Below the pieces are notes generated by a model. That model saw nothing but the letters and a program-made list of their open reading frames with translations, was not told where the DNA came from and did no database searches. A DNA stretch of 64,000 bases, from contig CM049322.1 of assembly GCA_026874595.1 (NCBI GenBank), positions 47,029,840 through 47,093,839 on the forward strand. Reading direction: 5' to 3'. A program made the position numbers and the translations under genes. Below are positions 35,336 through 48,947 of the stretch, in pieces (within the stretch, counting starts at the first letter, position 1; each line of letters opens with the position of its first letter). Source of the DNA: Sipunculus nudus. Lineage: Eukaryota > Annelida > Sipuncula > Golfingiida > Sipunculidae.

Positions 35336-36954
35336 AAACCCGAAACAAAGGAAAGGATTTGTTTTCAGTAGAAATTTGCCGATTTTCAGTTCCAGTCGCT
35401 CATACATTTGTTTCAAGAAATAAAATAAACATTATTACATTTAATTTTTCAATTATGTGTTTTAAACTGTTTAGTAAAGCATTTCGTTGTCATCAATTTT
35501 TTTTTTCTTCATGTGAATGTTACATCAAAAATTTAAAAAAAAATATGGTTGAAAATGAAGTCTCCCGTCAATACTTATTTAGCAAAAAAAGTGCCTAAGA
35601 ACTCACATTTAAGGCCATAAACAAAAAATAATGGACAATGGATTACTTTTTTTTCCAAGTCCACGGTGCATGTTTAAACATAATGAGGAAGAATATATAT
35701 GATCCGTCAAAATTAGCTGGATACGATTCTTTTCGAGGCCAATCACATGACCATAGATGTTTCTGTGGAAAAGACGTCACGGAATAAGAAATATCTTTCA
35801 AGCATGCGCCGTGTTAACAGAAAGCGTGTCGTTGACAAATATTGATTTTCGAGTTTAATAGTTGGTACAAGTAGTAACAGCCGTCACAATTTCCTCACTG
35901 AAAGATAGTGTTTTTGGGTAGAAACAACCACTGGCGAAAGGGTGTATACAGAGTAAGGGGGTTCATCCCTTGCGGATATTTTACTCAGCAGCCCCTTTAC
36001 AATGTAGTGATCGCCCCTCTGGTGAACGTTAAAACAACTTGGTCCAAGGGCAAAGATATAAAAACATATTGATTTTAATTGAATGATAAACCACATCGAT
36101 ACGGTCACTGATATGATATGCGTGCTGTATCGTCGTATCATTTAAAACCACGAAGTGATAACGGACTCGTGTCAAGTTTTTAGGAACTTGCTTTTGGACT
36201 GGAGGGTCCTGGAATCGGACTTTCACTCGGGCTCGGAGGTAAAGAGTCGATAAACAGACTGGGCCCATCTCGAGTCCAGCAAAAAAAAAATCTCTATCAC
36301 ATATTATAAAGACTATTGTACATGTAAGAATTACTGACAGAAAAATACAAAATAATAATGCTATATATACCAAGCTTTGCTCAGCATTAAAAACTAATAA
36401 TGCAATTAATCATTATTAATAAACACACGTGTAAATTTCTTTGAAAACATACATGATAATCTAAAATTTTCATTTTAAGGGTATTTGTATAGGACCTGAA
36501 CACAGGTTCAAAACGACTCGAACGCGAAAGAGGTTGACTCAGACTCGTACTTAATGGACTCGGACTGGGCCTGAATTCTGACTTGCCAGACTCGGATGGA
36601 GTAGACTCGACTTCATCACTGACTGAAAAACAAAAACTGCAAACAATTATATACAGGTTATACTGTTAACCTAAACTATAATCTGAGTTATTGATAAAGC
36701 TGATTTTCGTATATTAACCTTTTGAGACTTATATAAGATCACGTATTGCTGTATGATTGATAAGGAACGTATAAACATATATTCTTTATAAAGATTTCGG
36801 TCCTTCCATCGATTCCATTGCCTTATGTAATGATTTTTCCTTATTTGTTCATGAAACACTTCCCACAGGGCTTTTAGATTTCCATTTTGTTGAATGGTTA
36901 TTTAAACTCTGAATTTAAATAAATGCGCTTTGTTGTTTACAAGGAATATAAAGC

Positions 36955-37195
36955 ATTAGGCACTTGGACAGCTGAGTTGTAAAACGCTCGGCCTTCTCCG
37001 CTGGCGACTCGGGTTCGATTTCCGGCGTGGCTATGACAGTGGGTTGTAGGGGGCCGTCCAAGATCGGTGGTTTTCTCTCGAACTTCCAGTTTTTCCTTCA
37101 CCTTTACCGAATATCAGGAGCCAACGTCCGGGCCACGGCGAGTGTCTCGTATTAGGTATTATACCTAGTTTTACAATCCATGTAAAATAAATAAA
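36955..37195 (+). mobile_element. tRNA-derived SINE, unit A
   Basis: The head GACAGCTGAGTTGTAAAACG resembles a pol III A box region, and GGGTTCGATTTCC (about 37011-37023) a B box. The body includes GGTTTTCTC and CCAGTTTTTCCTTCACC, and the tail AAAATAAATAAAG is A-rich. A diverged sister copy is at 57365-57605. Confidence 0.6.
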
Positions 37196-37769
37196 GTTTA
37201 TATTTAAATTAAAGCAGTAAATCTATCAATTAATCAGTCAGCAGCTATTTGGTTGAACAAAAAATATCGATCCGAACACACAGACAATGCATTAGCAAAT
37301 GAATTAAATCGGATGGTACATATTGATCTTCCTGAAGTCAAACAACATTTCTTTGTTTTATTTACTTTTATTTCAAATTCAGATTAAGAAAACTCTGCTC
37401 ACACCTGCTGACATATTTTCTTATTTCTTATTTGTGCAAGATAGGAATTTTTATTTCCATCTGTATTTTACCAATAACTACAGTATCATCTGCATGTTTG
37501 ATGACTGAACAGTAATATCAAACGTGTTCCAAATTCATTAAGTATTTGAAATGTAAAGGAATTTAACATCTTATATACTGTCAGTAAAATTAAGTTTTCA
37601 TAGGACAAGGTCAGTCTATCGTGGTCAACTAGGTTACATATGCGGGCGCGCGCGATGAGACTTTGAGTATCAATACACTCTTAATTCAGAAATCTTGCTA
37701 TGAAATCTTGTATGGCATTTTGCTAACAATAGAGTAAATACAGGTTGCGCACAACAAAAAAAGAGCTTA

Positions 37770-39651
37770 CACTCTAAGGAAAAAGGGTTCCAGGTAGAAT
37801 CCAAAAGGTTCGTCAGAGTGGACTGAGTGGGGAACCTTTTAAGGTTCCAGCTGGAACTTTAATGGCGGGGTTCTTTTTAGAACCTCCCGAAGGTTCTTTT
37901 TCTGGAACCTTATAGGTTCCATCTAGAACCTCCTCAGAGGTTCTGAGAGGAACCTTCCAAGGTTCTTTACGATGAACTGAGTGGGGAACCTTAAAAGGTT
38001 CTGGGTGGAACCCCATGTGTAGGGTTCTTTATGGAACCTTCAATGCAGGTTAACATGGTTAACACAAAAAAATATCGTTTTTTCTACTTTGTGATACACA
38101 ATGCCATGTGCATTATTAACAGGTGTTATGATTTAAAAATATCTCTGGGATAGCCTACCATGTTATAATCGCCAGTCCGTGTTACAACAATCATCTCTTC
38201 TTTTTCATTTGCTTTCTCGCTAGCCAGGCAGATGTATCTGGTTCCTACAAAAAGAAAGAATGGGTGGTAACTTTAGTATATTCTACACTTTGTAAAATTA
38301 ATTAAAGAACGTCTTCAACGAATGTGTAATAAAGCGTGACCACACCTAAAGAGACTCAGATGAAAGTTTCCAAAACATTAAACAATCATAATACAAATAT
38401 AGTGTGTATGTGTGCAATTGTTTACAACGATATGTCAACATATAGTAAGTAACCTTATCTAATTAATTTAAATGTAAAGGTAGGGTCCTCATAATCAGAT
38501 GTAAATACAGACATAAAAAACTCCGATTTTCTACTTTGTGATACACAATTCCATGTGCATTATTAACACGTGACACGTTACAATTTAGAAATAACTCTGA
38601 ATATTTTACCCTGTTATAATCATTAGCCTTTTCAAATGAAAATCCTTCTTCTCTTTCATTCGCATTATAGCTATCCAGGCAGATGTATCTGACCACTTCA
38701 AAGAGAAAGAATGGATAGGCGACCTTAGTAAAGTCAACGCTTGTTAACAATTAGGCAATACAACACCACAATCATTAGAGAACACCTTCAGGGAATGTGT
38801 AATTAAGCGTGATCAAACACTGGGAGAGTCCATTTGGTTCCTTGGGCCACTTTGTTGAACACCCAAATTAACCAGTTTTCAAAACAGCGCTCCATTCAGT
38901 CCCACATACTGGTTATGCTCAAAATTTGTTTGGCGATGCGTTTTAACACTCTTTGTATGATAAATGATCTTAAGGACAATTTGAAGAAATGACTGAGGAT
39001 AGAGTAATACGGTAAACACCATTCAATATGTTATGTGTATTCCATCTACAGTTGCCTGGTTTGTTTAGTTTCAGACACAAAAGCCGAATTTTATTTTTGT
39101 TTGGTAAATGTTGTTAAAAAGTGGTCATTTTCCTTTTACACTGTTAAAACTGTTGAAATTCTACATGACTGGTGTTACTATGAATTTGTATTACTCAAGA
39201 CCGCACAGCATGTTCATCATCGGCCTTGGCCCACGTTTAGATTAAGTTAACGTACCGGTAACTTCTTTTGCAGACGGGGACTAACTGGGTACATTAAGTC
39301 ACTGGACATTAAATCTCTAGCCATAAGTTCAATATTCTTCACATGAAAATATATATAAACATAGGTCTTACCTCATAATTATTCCCTCTTCCAATAGACC
39401 AAAACATCCGACCGTGAACAGTTGACCTCATTAGTTCAAATAGCTTGCGCATGCGCGTCCTAATCATCGGGATATCCAGTCAATACACAGGTTCCATCTG
39501 GAACCTTGTATAAGTGATCGTTAGGGCACCAACCTCCAAGTGCTAGATGGAACCTTTTAACGAAGAAAAGAGTTCTAGATGGAACCATGGTCCTACTCAG
39601 AACCATATGGGTTCTTAAATGAACCATCAAGAACCTTTTTTTCTTAGAGTG
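37770..39651. mobile_element. 1.88-kb CACTA/EnSpm-like non-autonomous element
   Basis: The left end CACTCTAAGGAAAAAGGGTTC is, apart from small gaps, the inverted complement of the right end GAACC...TTCTTAGAGTG. TA flanks both sides (37768-37769, 39652-39653). Unit A has an uninterrupted AGCTTATTAATTTGCAT near 26.44 kb. Both subterminal zones are packed with GGTTCC/GGAACC palindromes (about 37.79-38.04 and 39.49-39.64 kb), as in CACTA elements. The interior holds two related segments about 460 bases apart (from about 38.07 and 38.51 kb), both with TACTTTGTGATACACAAT and CAGGCAGATGTATCTG. No transposase frame is seen. Superfamily is inferred. Confidence 0.7.
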
Positions 39652-39734
39652 TACTTGTTTGCATATTAATTACATGATGAAAACGTGTGCAAAATTTGAT
39701 CATGACAGCTGTAACGTCTGTTAAAATATGTGGT

Positions 39735-39974
39735 AGCAGTAGGGGCGTCAATACATGGTTAATTCTAGAAAAAAGGGATTTCCTGATTTCTGAGTTTACT
39801 ATTATATAGAGGAGCTTTGTTTGTAATTTATCTTCTCTGAAAACATTATACCTTTTATCAAACACCTATACTTAGCTGTGCTATGTTTGAAACGGTTCAC
39901 ATATATATATACTTTAGGAAAATGTGATATTTAAATATAAACTGAGTCACCCCCGCCCCCCCCCCCCCCCCCCC
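39735..39974. mobile_element. GGCGTCAAT-family left-end copy in unit B
   Basis: It starts GGGGCGTCAATACATGG and ends at a C-run (about 39953-39974), in the same relative place as 26533-26790. Confidence 0.5.
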
Positions 39975-41373
39975 ATCCGGTTAGGAACGATTTACGCATC
40001 TCCGTAGGAGTAACAAGAGTGAACGGTGGATAGTGGACGTTGTGCCACTGCATTTATTAGTTCATAGATTGAACATAAAAATCGAGCGAAACCAACAAAC
40101 AACCGCCTCCATGTGCAAGAAACCAGATTACTACAGTGCACGTGATTACGACTATGGATTGTAAAAAATAATGTTTAATATCAATTTCAGAATGTATTTC
40201 TGACCTACATACATTTTCTGGCACCGTAATAGAAAACAAACGATAATGCGTGATAAGAACTTACTTAACTGACACGTGAAAAATTAGATAGGAACATAAA
40301 TTATACCGTTTTAATAAACAGAGTACCGTGACTTAGCGTTTCCCTCTAAGTTCGAGAGAATACGGGAATATGTGTGTGCATGCGTGCATGTATGTCTACG
40401 TTTGTGTGGTTAAATGCATATATGGGATTTATGCACATGTACCAACACTTTCGAGCCTCAATACTTGTAACTACAATTAATTGAATTATACAATAGGTTT
40501 TGGGATTCGTTAACATATGTTTCAGGTACTACGTAAAATGGGAGCGGATTCAGAGGATCCTTTTATGTTCTGTCATTAATCATCCTGGGTTTCCCCTCAT
40601 TTGCCTAAATCTTTGTTGGTGACAAACATTTAACTTGCTTATAGTTATACGATGATTTTATATGTGTGGTAGCATATTTTGAACAACATAATGCACCGTC
40701 AATGAACAATGTTACCTCCTAGAAACGTAAAACGACGGACTCAAAAATATCAAGGCCGCTTTATAATATTGGTCATTTTTGGTTTATAATTACTATTTGC
40801 CAAACACCGGTAAACTTAGTTTGAAATTATAAGAATATTCTTTTGTCAATAAAACCATTATATTTATTGTTTAATATTCCATTTAGTTTTACTGTTGTTA
40901 TAATGTACTCTGAATTGTGTATGAGGTTCCTTGATGTCCACAGGGAAAACAGAAATCATGCAACTAATCAATAGTTTTAAGGATTTAGCATTTTTAGCAT
41001 TTACCTGGCATTTTACTTTAAAGAGAGTTAACAAAGATAGCACACACGAAAGCTCATTTTTGTCTGTTTATTCTATCATCAATACGTGTGCAAAATGTAA
41101 TGATGATAGCTACAACTACTGTTGAGATATTTGGTAACAGACAGTGAACGGTGGACGACTGACGCTGGACGCCGCGCCCGTAAGTTCAAAAAATGGATTA
41201 AAATATTGACCGAAACAATCAGATAATACAAAAGCAAATTAATTATTACGATATATCACTTTTCAGTGAAAGGGATTACAAGCATGAAATTTAGAATGAA
41301 AACAAGTGAAGCCTGGTTCAGCATTTTTCATCAGAAAGCAGCTATCTGTTCATGACCATAAGCATGTAGGTCG

Positions 41374-41381
41374 TTGCGCAA
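41374..41381. promoter_or_regulatory. palindromic TTGCGCAA bZIP (C/EBP-type) site, GST-B
   Basis: The same palindrome as in unit A, 28 bases before the TATA-like box. Confidence 0.45.
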
Positions 41382-41408
41382 CATACATCGTCACGGGAGA
41401 AGTGGGTG

Positions 41409-41467
41409 TATTAAACCTGCACGCGGCAACGATACCATTAGCCGACGACTCTCCTGAAGCGTTACAG
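41409..41467 (+). promoter_or_regulatory. putative core promoter and non-coding exon 1 of GST-B
   Basis: TATTAAA at 41409-41415, then CGACTCTCCTGAAGCGTTACAG with a GTGAGC donor at 41468. It would join the acceptor at 45944, just before the GST-B start codon. Confidence 0.55.
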
Positions 41468-43480
41468 GTGAGCATAGCAAATTATGTATTCTACTTCCGT
41501 TGGTCATTTGCTGCATGGATGTATGTGAAATAGATCTTGTACCGTGTACTGATACCTTGACCGGCTTGCCTTTTTTGTTTTAGGTAATGGGCAGGGCTAG
41601 CAGTAAGTGTAAGATCTTCACTTGTATTTTTTTAGCAGGAATTATATCAGTTATATGATTATCTGTATCACTGTGATAAGTATGACGTGTACAGACAGGA
41701 ACGGCATCGGTTCTGATACACTAGACTTATACTGTGGTTGGCTTTATATTCGCGAGGCCGAAATTCTTTTTGAACGTTTAACGAGTGTTTCATTTTCGCG
41801 ATTGACGAGAACCTGTAAAATCTTAGTACAGCAGGATCTGTATTGATTTAAAGTTTAGAAAAAAAATCCTACAAATCCTAACTAATTATTGGTCCAGTCA
41901 GGAATCATGACTTGTATCACAGTCGATATGTATCACAGCCAGTGAATACGGCTAATGCATGGGCCAGTTTCGAAACCGGGCTCAGATAAGGTTGCTGAAT
42001 AGGTTGATTTCAGAGGCCATCTTAGTCGATGGGCATATTATTCCCAAAGGTTTCATACTCGCTATTATTTCACATTCGCCAATATCGCGAAATTAAAACC
42101 CTCGCAAATAAAAAGGCGACTACAGTATACGCTATAATAAACTTGGCCCCTCGATACTGTATAAACATGATACCAAACACAATTACTTGGGTCTCTGGCC
42201 CTAAACTGAATGCCCTCTGCAAACCTGTCCACCGTACCCAATGGCATATAGGTCAATCCCTGTAAATAAGATAAACGTGATTTCCAGAAAGAAGCTTTAT
42301 ATATAAACAAGAAAAGTTTAACAGAATTTCACATATTATCCGCTTTGTTATGCAATTTGTATACTCACGGAAATTTGCATGTTTCAGTAAAGTGCTTGAT
42401 TTTCAGTCGATTTATTTTACTGGACACATATGACATATATGACAGGGATTGGAATTAATATTCAATAGAATATTTTTTTACCAAAGAAAAAACAATTTTT
42501 ACCAATGTAGTGAAACATAGGATGCTGGCAATAGGAAGGCAGATTACTTCGGGTCGGCATCAGGGCGGAAAAAAAGAGAAACTAGAAATCTGCATTCTAA
42601 GGAGTGCAGGCCTTAATGTGTATCCTTAATGTGGGGTGATCCCAAACCCGTGTTTGCATTAAATCATTCGGTCCGTATTCCCAAGATAATTCGTGTATAA
42701 GCGACTTTACATTTATGAATATTCCATAATAGTGTTCGTGAATCCAGATCATGTGCCGGATCCACACCAAAATCTAAGTGATTCTTTATTTTCCCTTTCC
42801 AGAAATGCCCTGAAAATTTCATAACCTTAAATTAATGATTCCGTGGGGTATATTTTGAAAAAAAACACACACATACACAAATAAACACACGAACGTGGGT
42901 GAAAACTTTCCCTCCTGACGGAAGCAATCATCCAAAGAAATTTCAGTGAGAGATTAAGAAAAGCCAAAACAAGAAGGAAGGGTTAAAGGTTAAGATCTAA
43001 TGAAGGTGTTTCGAGGCCACAAATTTTATCTGAACAATTGCTTAGAGTTTCTGTGGCACCTTAAAAATGTCATGTTTGATTGAAAACAATTGCCCTCTCC
43101 ATTTCAGCATTGAACACTAGTCATTTCCTGAAATTAGGCACCAATTAGGGTTTACATAAAGAACGTGATGTCAATATTATGAGTGTTTTATGCAACGGTG
43201 TTGTTTCCGAGCTACATTTACACACTTGTACAATCGGAAGTTCCAGACAGCTTCATGCAGTAAAAATGATGATACCTGATAAGGACTGACTTAATTGAAA
43301 CAGCCAGATAAGAGCATAAACCTTGATGCATCAATAAATATTATTTAGTACCGTGACTAAGCGTCTTTCGTTCCGTGGTACGTATATACCGTTTGGCACG
43401 CTTTTGTGTGTCCATGCGGCCCCTACACCTATCAGTATCAGTGTTTATGTGGGGAGATTATCTATGCATAACATTTTAAA

Positions 43481-43484
<4 letters not shown>

Positions 43485-43531
<47 letters not shown>
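43485..43531. repeat. (TA)n microsatellite, unit B
   Basis: A TA run at the place corresponding to 29627-29688 in unit A. Confidence 0.9.
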
Positions 43532-43536
<5 letters not shown>

Positions 43537-44850
43537 TGCATATATATATCAATTGCCGAAGTTGCGAACCTTTTTAATTATGATCCATGTGTTTATTTGT
43601 ACACTGTGGCCGTGGATGGCTTTATATTTGCGGGGATTTTTTTTTTCAATCATCCGTTTTAAGTGTCTCCTGAAAGTTACATTTCGATTTCGCCATTGAT
43701 TAAATGATACAGTATTTACATTAACATTTATATAAAAAAAATTATAATTTAAACACCTGTAAAAGAGAAGACCCAGGAGTAAATCTTTTGCCTTCCGACT
43801 TTGGACACTAGAGACGTAGACAAGATTATGCAAATGAAGTTCCAGAATAACTTAACTAATAATGTTCATTCGCGACGTATTCAGGAATGTTTTAATTTCA
43901 AGATAATTTTCCTGTCGGTAATATTGGAAAATTGAAACCCTTGGGAGCATAAAATTAATAACTTCATACATGTTTTAATTTCACGATAATTTTCCTTTCA
44001 GGAATATCGGAAAATTGAAACCCTTGGGAGCATAAAATTAATAACTTCATGTTCTTTGTAAATATATGTTGACACTTCGGTTATCAGGATTCCGTACAAG
44101 AACCCTCGTTCATACTCAACTACCTCCAATATGCATACATACATGTATCTATCAACACTATCAAATATTTATTTAACATATGAAGTAATTAATTTATCCT
44201 AAACGGGATATTATAACATCAAAGACTGTTTGAACAAAAACCGCATTAAACTATATTTCAAGTGTTTTATAGGCCTATACGCCCGTTTATGACCGGACGT
44301 AATATGACATTCCCACAGTCCGTCCGACTGTCTTTCCGGCCGTTGATTTTTGTATCGCCGAAATAACTTACCGTGACTTTGAAGGATTATGGGCAATATT
44401 CACGCATATTTAATAAGATCAGCAGTCACTGGGCTTCTTTGTAGTGTCGCCTCAAAAACTTACCCAAAAGCAGATGGATGTTCATGAAGTTCAACAAAAA
44501 TATTAATAAATATAATATCTCGCCTCTGTTCGATTTTCAGCTTAATCCATGCATATTAAATAATATCAGTACGTCACCAGACGTTGGTGGTGCCGCGATG
44601 ACTTACCAAAATCTTATGGATTATCATTAAACCCATAATGGCTAACTTGTACAGTTTTTCGCCTGAATTACATTCACAGCAAAATTAAAGCATATTAAAT
44701 GAGGTCAGAGGTCACAAGATATGAGAACGGGCGTATAATGCACCATTTGCGGTGCTTTTGTTTAATATCTTTTGCACACGATGTGATTCATAAGAAAATG
44801 ACACACGTCTTGTTCAGATTTATGTATTACGTATAAAATGGTTTTCCATC

Positions 44851-45008
44851 GGATTCTCTGGCTCAGGGGTAGAGCGCAGGACCCAAAGCCGGGAGAGCGT
44901 AAGTTCGAATCACAGCCGAGGCGGTGAGTTTTTTAACGCTCGGCCCCCACCCAGGGTGAGAGCTCTGCAGGCTCAATGGCAAGGTCATGCCCAACGGCCG
45001 TGTTTCGA
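44851..45008 (+). mobile_element. tRNA-derived SINE with conserved core (GST-B intron 1)
   Basis: The head contains an A box TGGCTCAGGGG (44859) and a B box GTTCGAATC (44903), followed by GCCGAGGCGGTGAG. The core CACCCAGGGTGAGAGCTCTG continues to CCCAACGGCCGTGTTTCG. The core also occurs at 24085-24190 (plus strand) and 30791-30870 (minus strand). As a folded tRNA it is poor, so it is a SINE and not a tRNA gene. Confidence 0.7.
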
Positions 45009-45957
45009 TTTGGGAATTTTATCCATTTCAGCAGGTTTCCCTGTTGTACCAGGAGGCAGCAAATCAGGCCATTGCGTCATAATTTGAGAGTAACGGATTG
45101 CGTCGTTGAGGATAAACGATTTTTTATGTTTATATCCATTTTTTTAAATTATTTTATTGCTAAAATCATATAATACCATTCAATTTAAACATTTTTCTAC
45201 ACAATCGAATCAAATACAATGTATACAATTTAAAGCACATTTCCTGGACATTATTCCAATCATGCTTCAACATTCCACCGCTTGTAATTTGAACATGCTG
45301 TATATATATATATATATATATATATTCTAATTGTCCCTATAGAATAAAAAATTTCCCATGCCTTACCAAAAACTAAACCTAATAAAGGTACAGTGTGTTA
45401 TAATTAAAATATTTGGAAGAAAACCCTTGTCGATCCATCAAAAAACATGCAGCGTGATGATGAATGTTAATTGATTTTATTTGTAAAACTTGAACTCTGC
45501 ATTACAAGAAACACATGCCTCCACCATGAGAGCATTCACGTATTCAACCCATATTCCCAAGGTCATTTGTGCATAAATGACTCAAAACTTGTGAATATTC
45601 GTCGAAGATGTTCTTGAATACGGATCATATGTACCAGGTCCTCACCTAGATCGTATCGTTTCTCCATTGGCAAACTCCTGAAATGCCCTGAAATGTTCTT
45701 GATATTCCGATCATGATCGTTTATGTTACACAACACACACACACACACACTAACGGGAATGATCGCACACACTCCTGGCGGATGCAATAAATGTTCACAA
45801 CCACACGAACAAGAATGCATGCATAACCCCCTGGCGGAGGGAATGTAAACCATAATGTCATAACTGTCACTGAATGGATTTCATGATAAGTTTCATGATA
45901 ATTTTATTGTTTTTTTTTTTTTTGTTTTTGTTTTCCTTTATCAGTGACGACTTCAAG

Positions 45958-48899
45958 ATGCCATCTTACAAGCTTATTTACTTCGATTTCAAAGGTCGGG
46001 CGGAAACTGCCCGGATGCTGTTCGCGCTGGCTGGTCAGCCTTACGACGATGTCCGCTTAGAATTAGAAGCTGATGAATGGAAAGAATATAAACCAAGTGA
46101 GTACTGGTCTGCATGCCCATGCATCGAACAGTGTACTGAAATTAAACCGGTGTCGGGCCATATCAGAGAGTTTTTTTCTAATTAAGTTTTTTTTACAAAA
46201 GTTCGACTCGACAGCAGTAAAATGGGAACATGAACAATAATCCCCGAAGGGGTTTTTACCTTGCCTGTGGCAGGCTGGGTTGCCTTTGTCTACCAGGTCC
46301 AAAACAGCATTAAACAATGCTACAATGTGCGGCTCACCGGCATATATTCCTCAGACTATATACGTGGAGAAAAAAGACATAACATTTGAACATAACAGGT
46401 GTTTTTCACAACATTACAAAAGAACAGTACTTACAAGAAATGGTTTGAGCAAATGCATCCCAGTAAAAAAAGTGGTGAACATTAAAACCCCCCTAGAATG
46501 ATCATTGCCTTGACGGAAACAAAAACACATCTAACAATGCCTCTAAGGAAGCTCGATGGGTCGGGACACTCAATAAACCCCCCCCCCCCCCCCGCTTTTT
46601 GAATGAATAAGAAATGACAGTCCTTTTATGCTTCAGCTATAAGTATTCAGCATACATAAACTGCTCATTTATAAATCGGACATATTATTTACAACACATT
46701 TGCTATTCCCTGAATTTTAACCGATCAGTAAAAATCTATGAAATACTGTCTCATAATTTATCTGGCTTTAGTCATTAGAGCCACACGTCCCTTCCTCAGC
46801 CCAAGCTTGAAACACGAATCTCAACATAACTTCATAAAATTTAATTTCATGTCTGATGACACAAACCTCACACAGCGGTTTACACCGTATTCGTTCAAGA
46901 TCTCCTTCGTTTTAACCGCTGCTTTATTTGCCAGGGCTGCATGGCACATAGGCAATAATCAGACCCACAAGAGCAGGGTCCAGCGGATTTAAAAGTCGGA
47001 ATTAGATGCAAAATGCGATACCACGCTTTCATTGGTCTGATTAAAATTGCTTGTCCTGTGCGAGCCCTGGTGGTGAGACCCAAAGCATCTTGCCATACAA
47101 AGCAGCGGTTAAAAAGAAGGAGATATAGAACGACTACAGTGTATAGCAGCTTTGTGAGGAGTGTAGTCTGATGACCTCAATTATTTCAGACACCAGGCAT
47201 AGAAATCCAGGGTTGTAGATAACATTCTTATTTTGATACATGTAACACAAGTTTATCTTTATCCAATTACAAGGGACAGTACAACAACCTGTCATGGGCT
47301 TATTATGTTATATTTTAGGGATATTTACTTGGCAAAATGACAAGTAATTTCGTTCGTCAATCCTGTTCATATTAAAAAAACAAGGAACTGTGCTTTTTTA
47401 ATACGCTTACATATAATGTGCATCGTTAGATGTATTATATTGGTTTGCTTTATATTAATTAAGGGCATAACTAGCAACAATATCATTATTGTTAATATTT
47501 ACTTCGTATATTGTACCTTTATTTCAGAAACTCCATTCGGGTATTTACCCCTGCTGGAGGTAGATGGCGTTGCCATCGCTCAAAGCCATGCTATATCAAG
47601 GTACCTGGCCAAAACGTTTGGTAAGCAGTGTGGTGATGACTTTAAATTCTATGTGGAAATTTAAACTAAATCGATGCCTAATCATCTTAGTGTTATGCAT
47701 TCCTGTCATACGTAAATAGATGATTCGGTAAACAGACCGGTCGCGCGTCACTGTCGGTTAAATAGTCCGAGGTTTATGTAAGCTCATCACATATTAAGTT
47801 CGTAACTGAGTGTTTCATTGACCTCGGTGTCATATAGGATACTTCTAACATATCCCTTAAGATTGTACTCTCTCCTACCCAACCTGCTAATGTTGTAGAT
47901 GCCATATCTTCCCTTTGTTCTCTTGAAGTAACATAAAATTCATACAGTCTGAGATATCTGAAATAAATATAAATGCAAAGTAAAAGTATGAAAGAAAAAG
48001 GAAAGAAATAATTAATGGGAAGGCAGGGCATCTTGCGATTTTGATAAGAAACTTGCAACCTGCGGTGAGAGCGCTTTGATACTGCCACCGCCATTTAGCT
48101 ACTGCATGGTCTTACTTCTGACATATCGCATTTTCTTTCACCGAACCCCACAGTATCCCTGTACAAAGCAGCTATTATATCTTAAATGCTTCTACCCTTA
48201 TGGTGACAGGTAAAGATTTACTTTTCATTTTCCGAACCTTTATAGGTTTTGCGGGTAAAACCCCTCTGGAGGCGGCCCGTGCTGATATGATCGCGGATAC
48301 ACTGCAAGATCTTGTGCAACCACTAGGCGAAATATTCGTGTGTCAAGATGAAGGGAAAATAGTGGGTATTCTGAAATAGGAATTATCATATTCATCCAGA
48401 AAAATATCTGCCATTTAGGATCAGGTAGAATTGAAATAAAAGACTGATAAAATATGGAAGGCATGTATAAATAACTCTTTCATTTCCAAGAGCGTAATGA
48501 ACTCTGAAAAGCAAACAGGCAAACAGAGAGACAGAAGAGCATATATGTTGCTAAAAAGTGTCAACAGTCAAGCGAACACAGTGACCTTTAGTTACCGCAG
48601 GATTACAAACAGACTAATGAAATCTTAACGTTTATCTCCAATAGGCGGAAATTAAAAAGAAATACACGACCGAAACACTCCCCACCACGCTGGCCAGTCT
48701 GGAGAAGGTTTTCTGCATGAACAACAATGGATCCGGCTTCCTTGTCGGTGATGGGGTGCGTATATTTCCATACTGCTTTTATAATGATTTAATCTGAAAG
48801 CTTTGATGCTACAGATTCAGATACCCCGTAAATGAATTCAATCAAGGGTACATCTGAAAAGGAACGAGGATATGCGGGCCTATGATATCACAGTTAGAC

Positions 48900-48947
<48 letters not shown>

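Larger units (their letters stand above)
26018..37310 (+). repeat. tandem segmental duplication, unit A (GST copy 1)
   Basis: It begins at GGATGGTACACATTGA, which recurs at about 37.31 and 57.72 kb, and can be followed block by block into units B and C. Shared blocks include a GGCGTCAAT-family fragment (about 26.53 kb), the GST promoter (28.3 kb), a GACTAAGCGTCTTTCGTTCC block (29.52 kb) with a nearby TA run, the GST exons and a downstream GACTCGG-rich stretch (36.1-36.6 kb). Confidence 0.85.

Noticed and set aside
37813-38016. Minus-strand frame of 67 residues
   Set aside because: It is made by GGTTCC/GGAACC subterminal repeats of a transposon.
44851-44925. A functional tRNA gene
   Set aside because: A and B boxes are present but cloverleaf pairing is poor and a SINE body follows directly.
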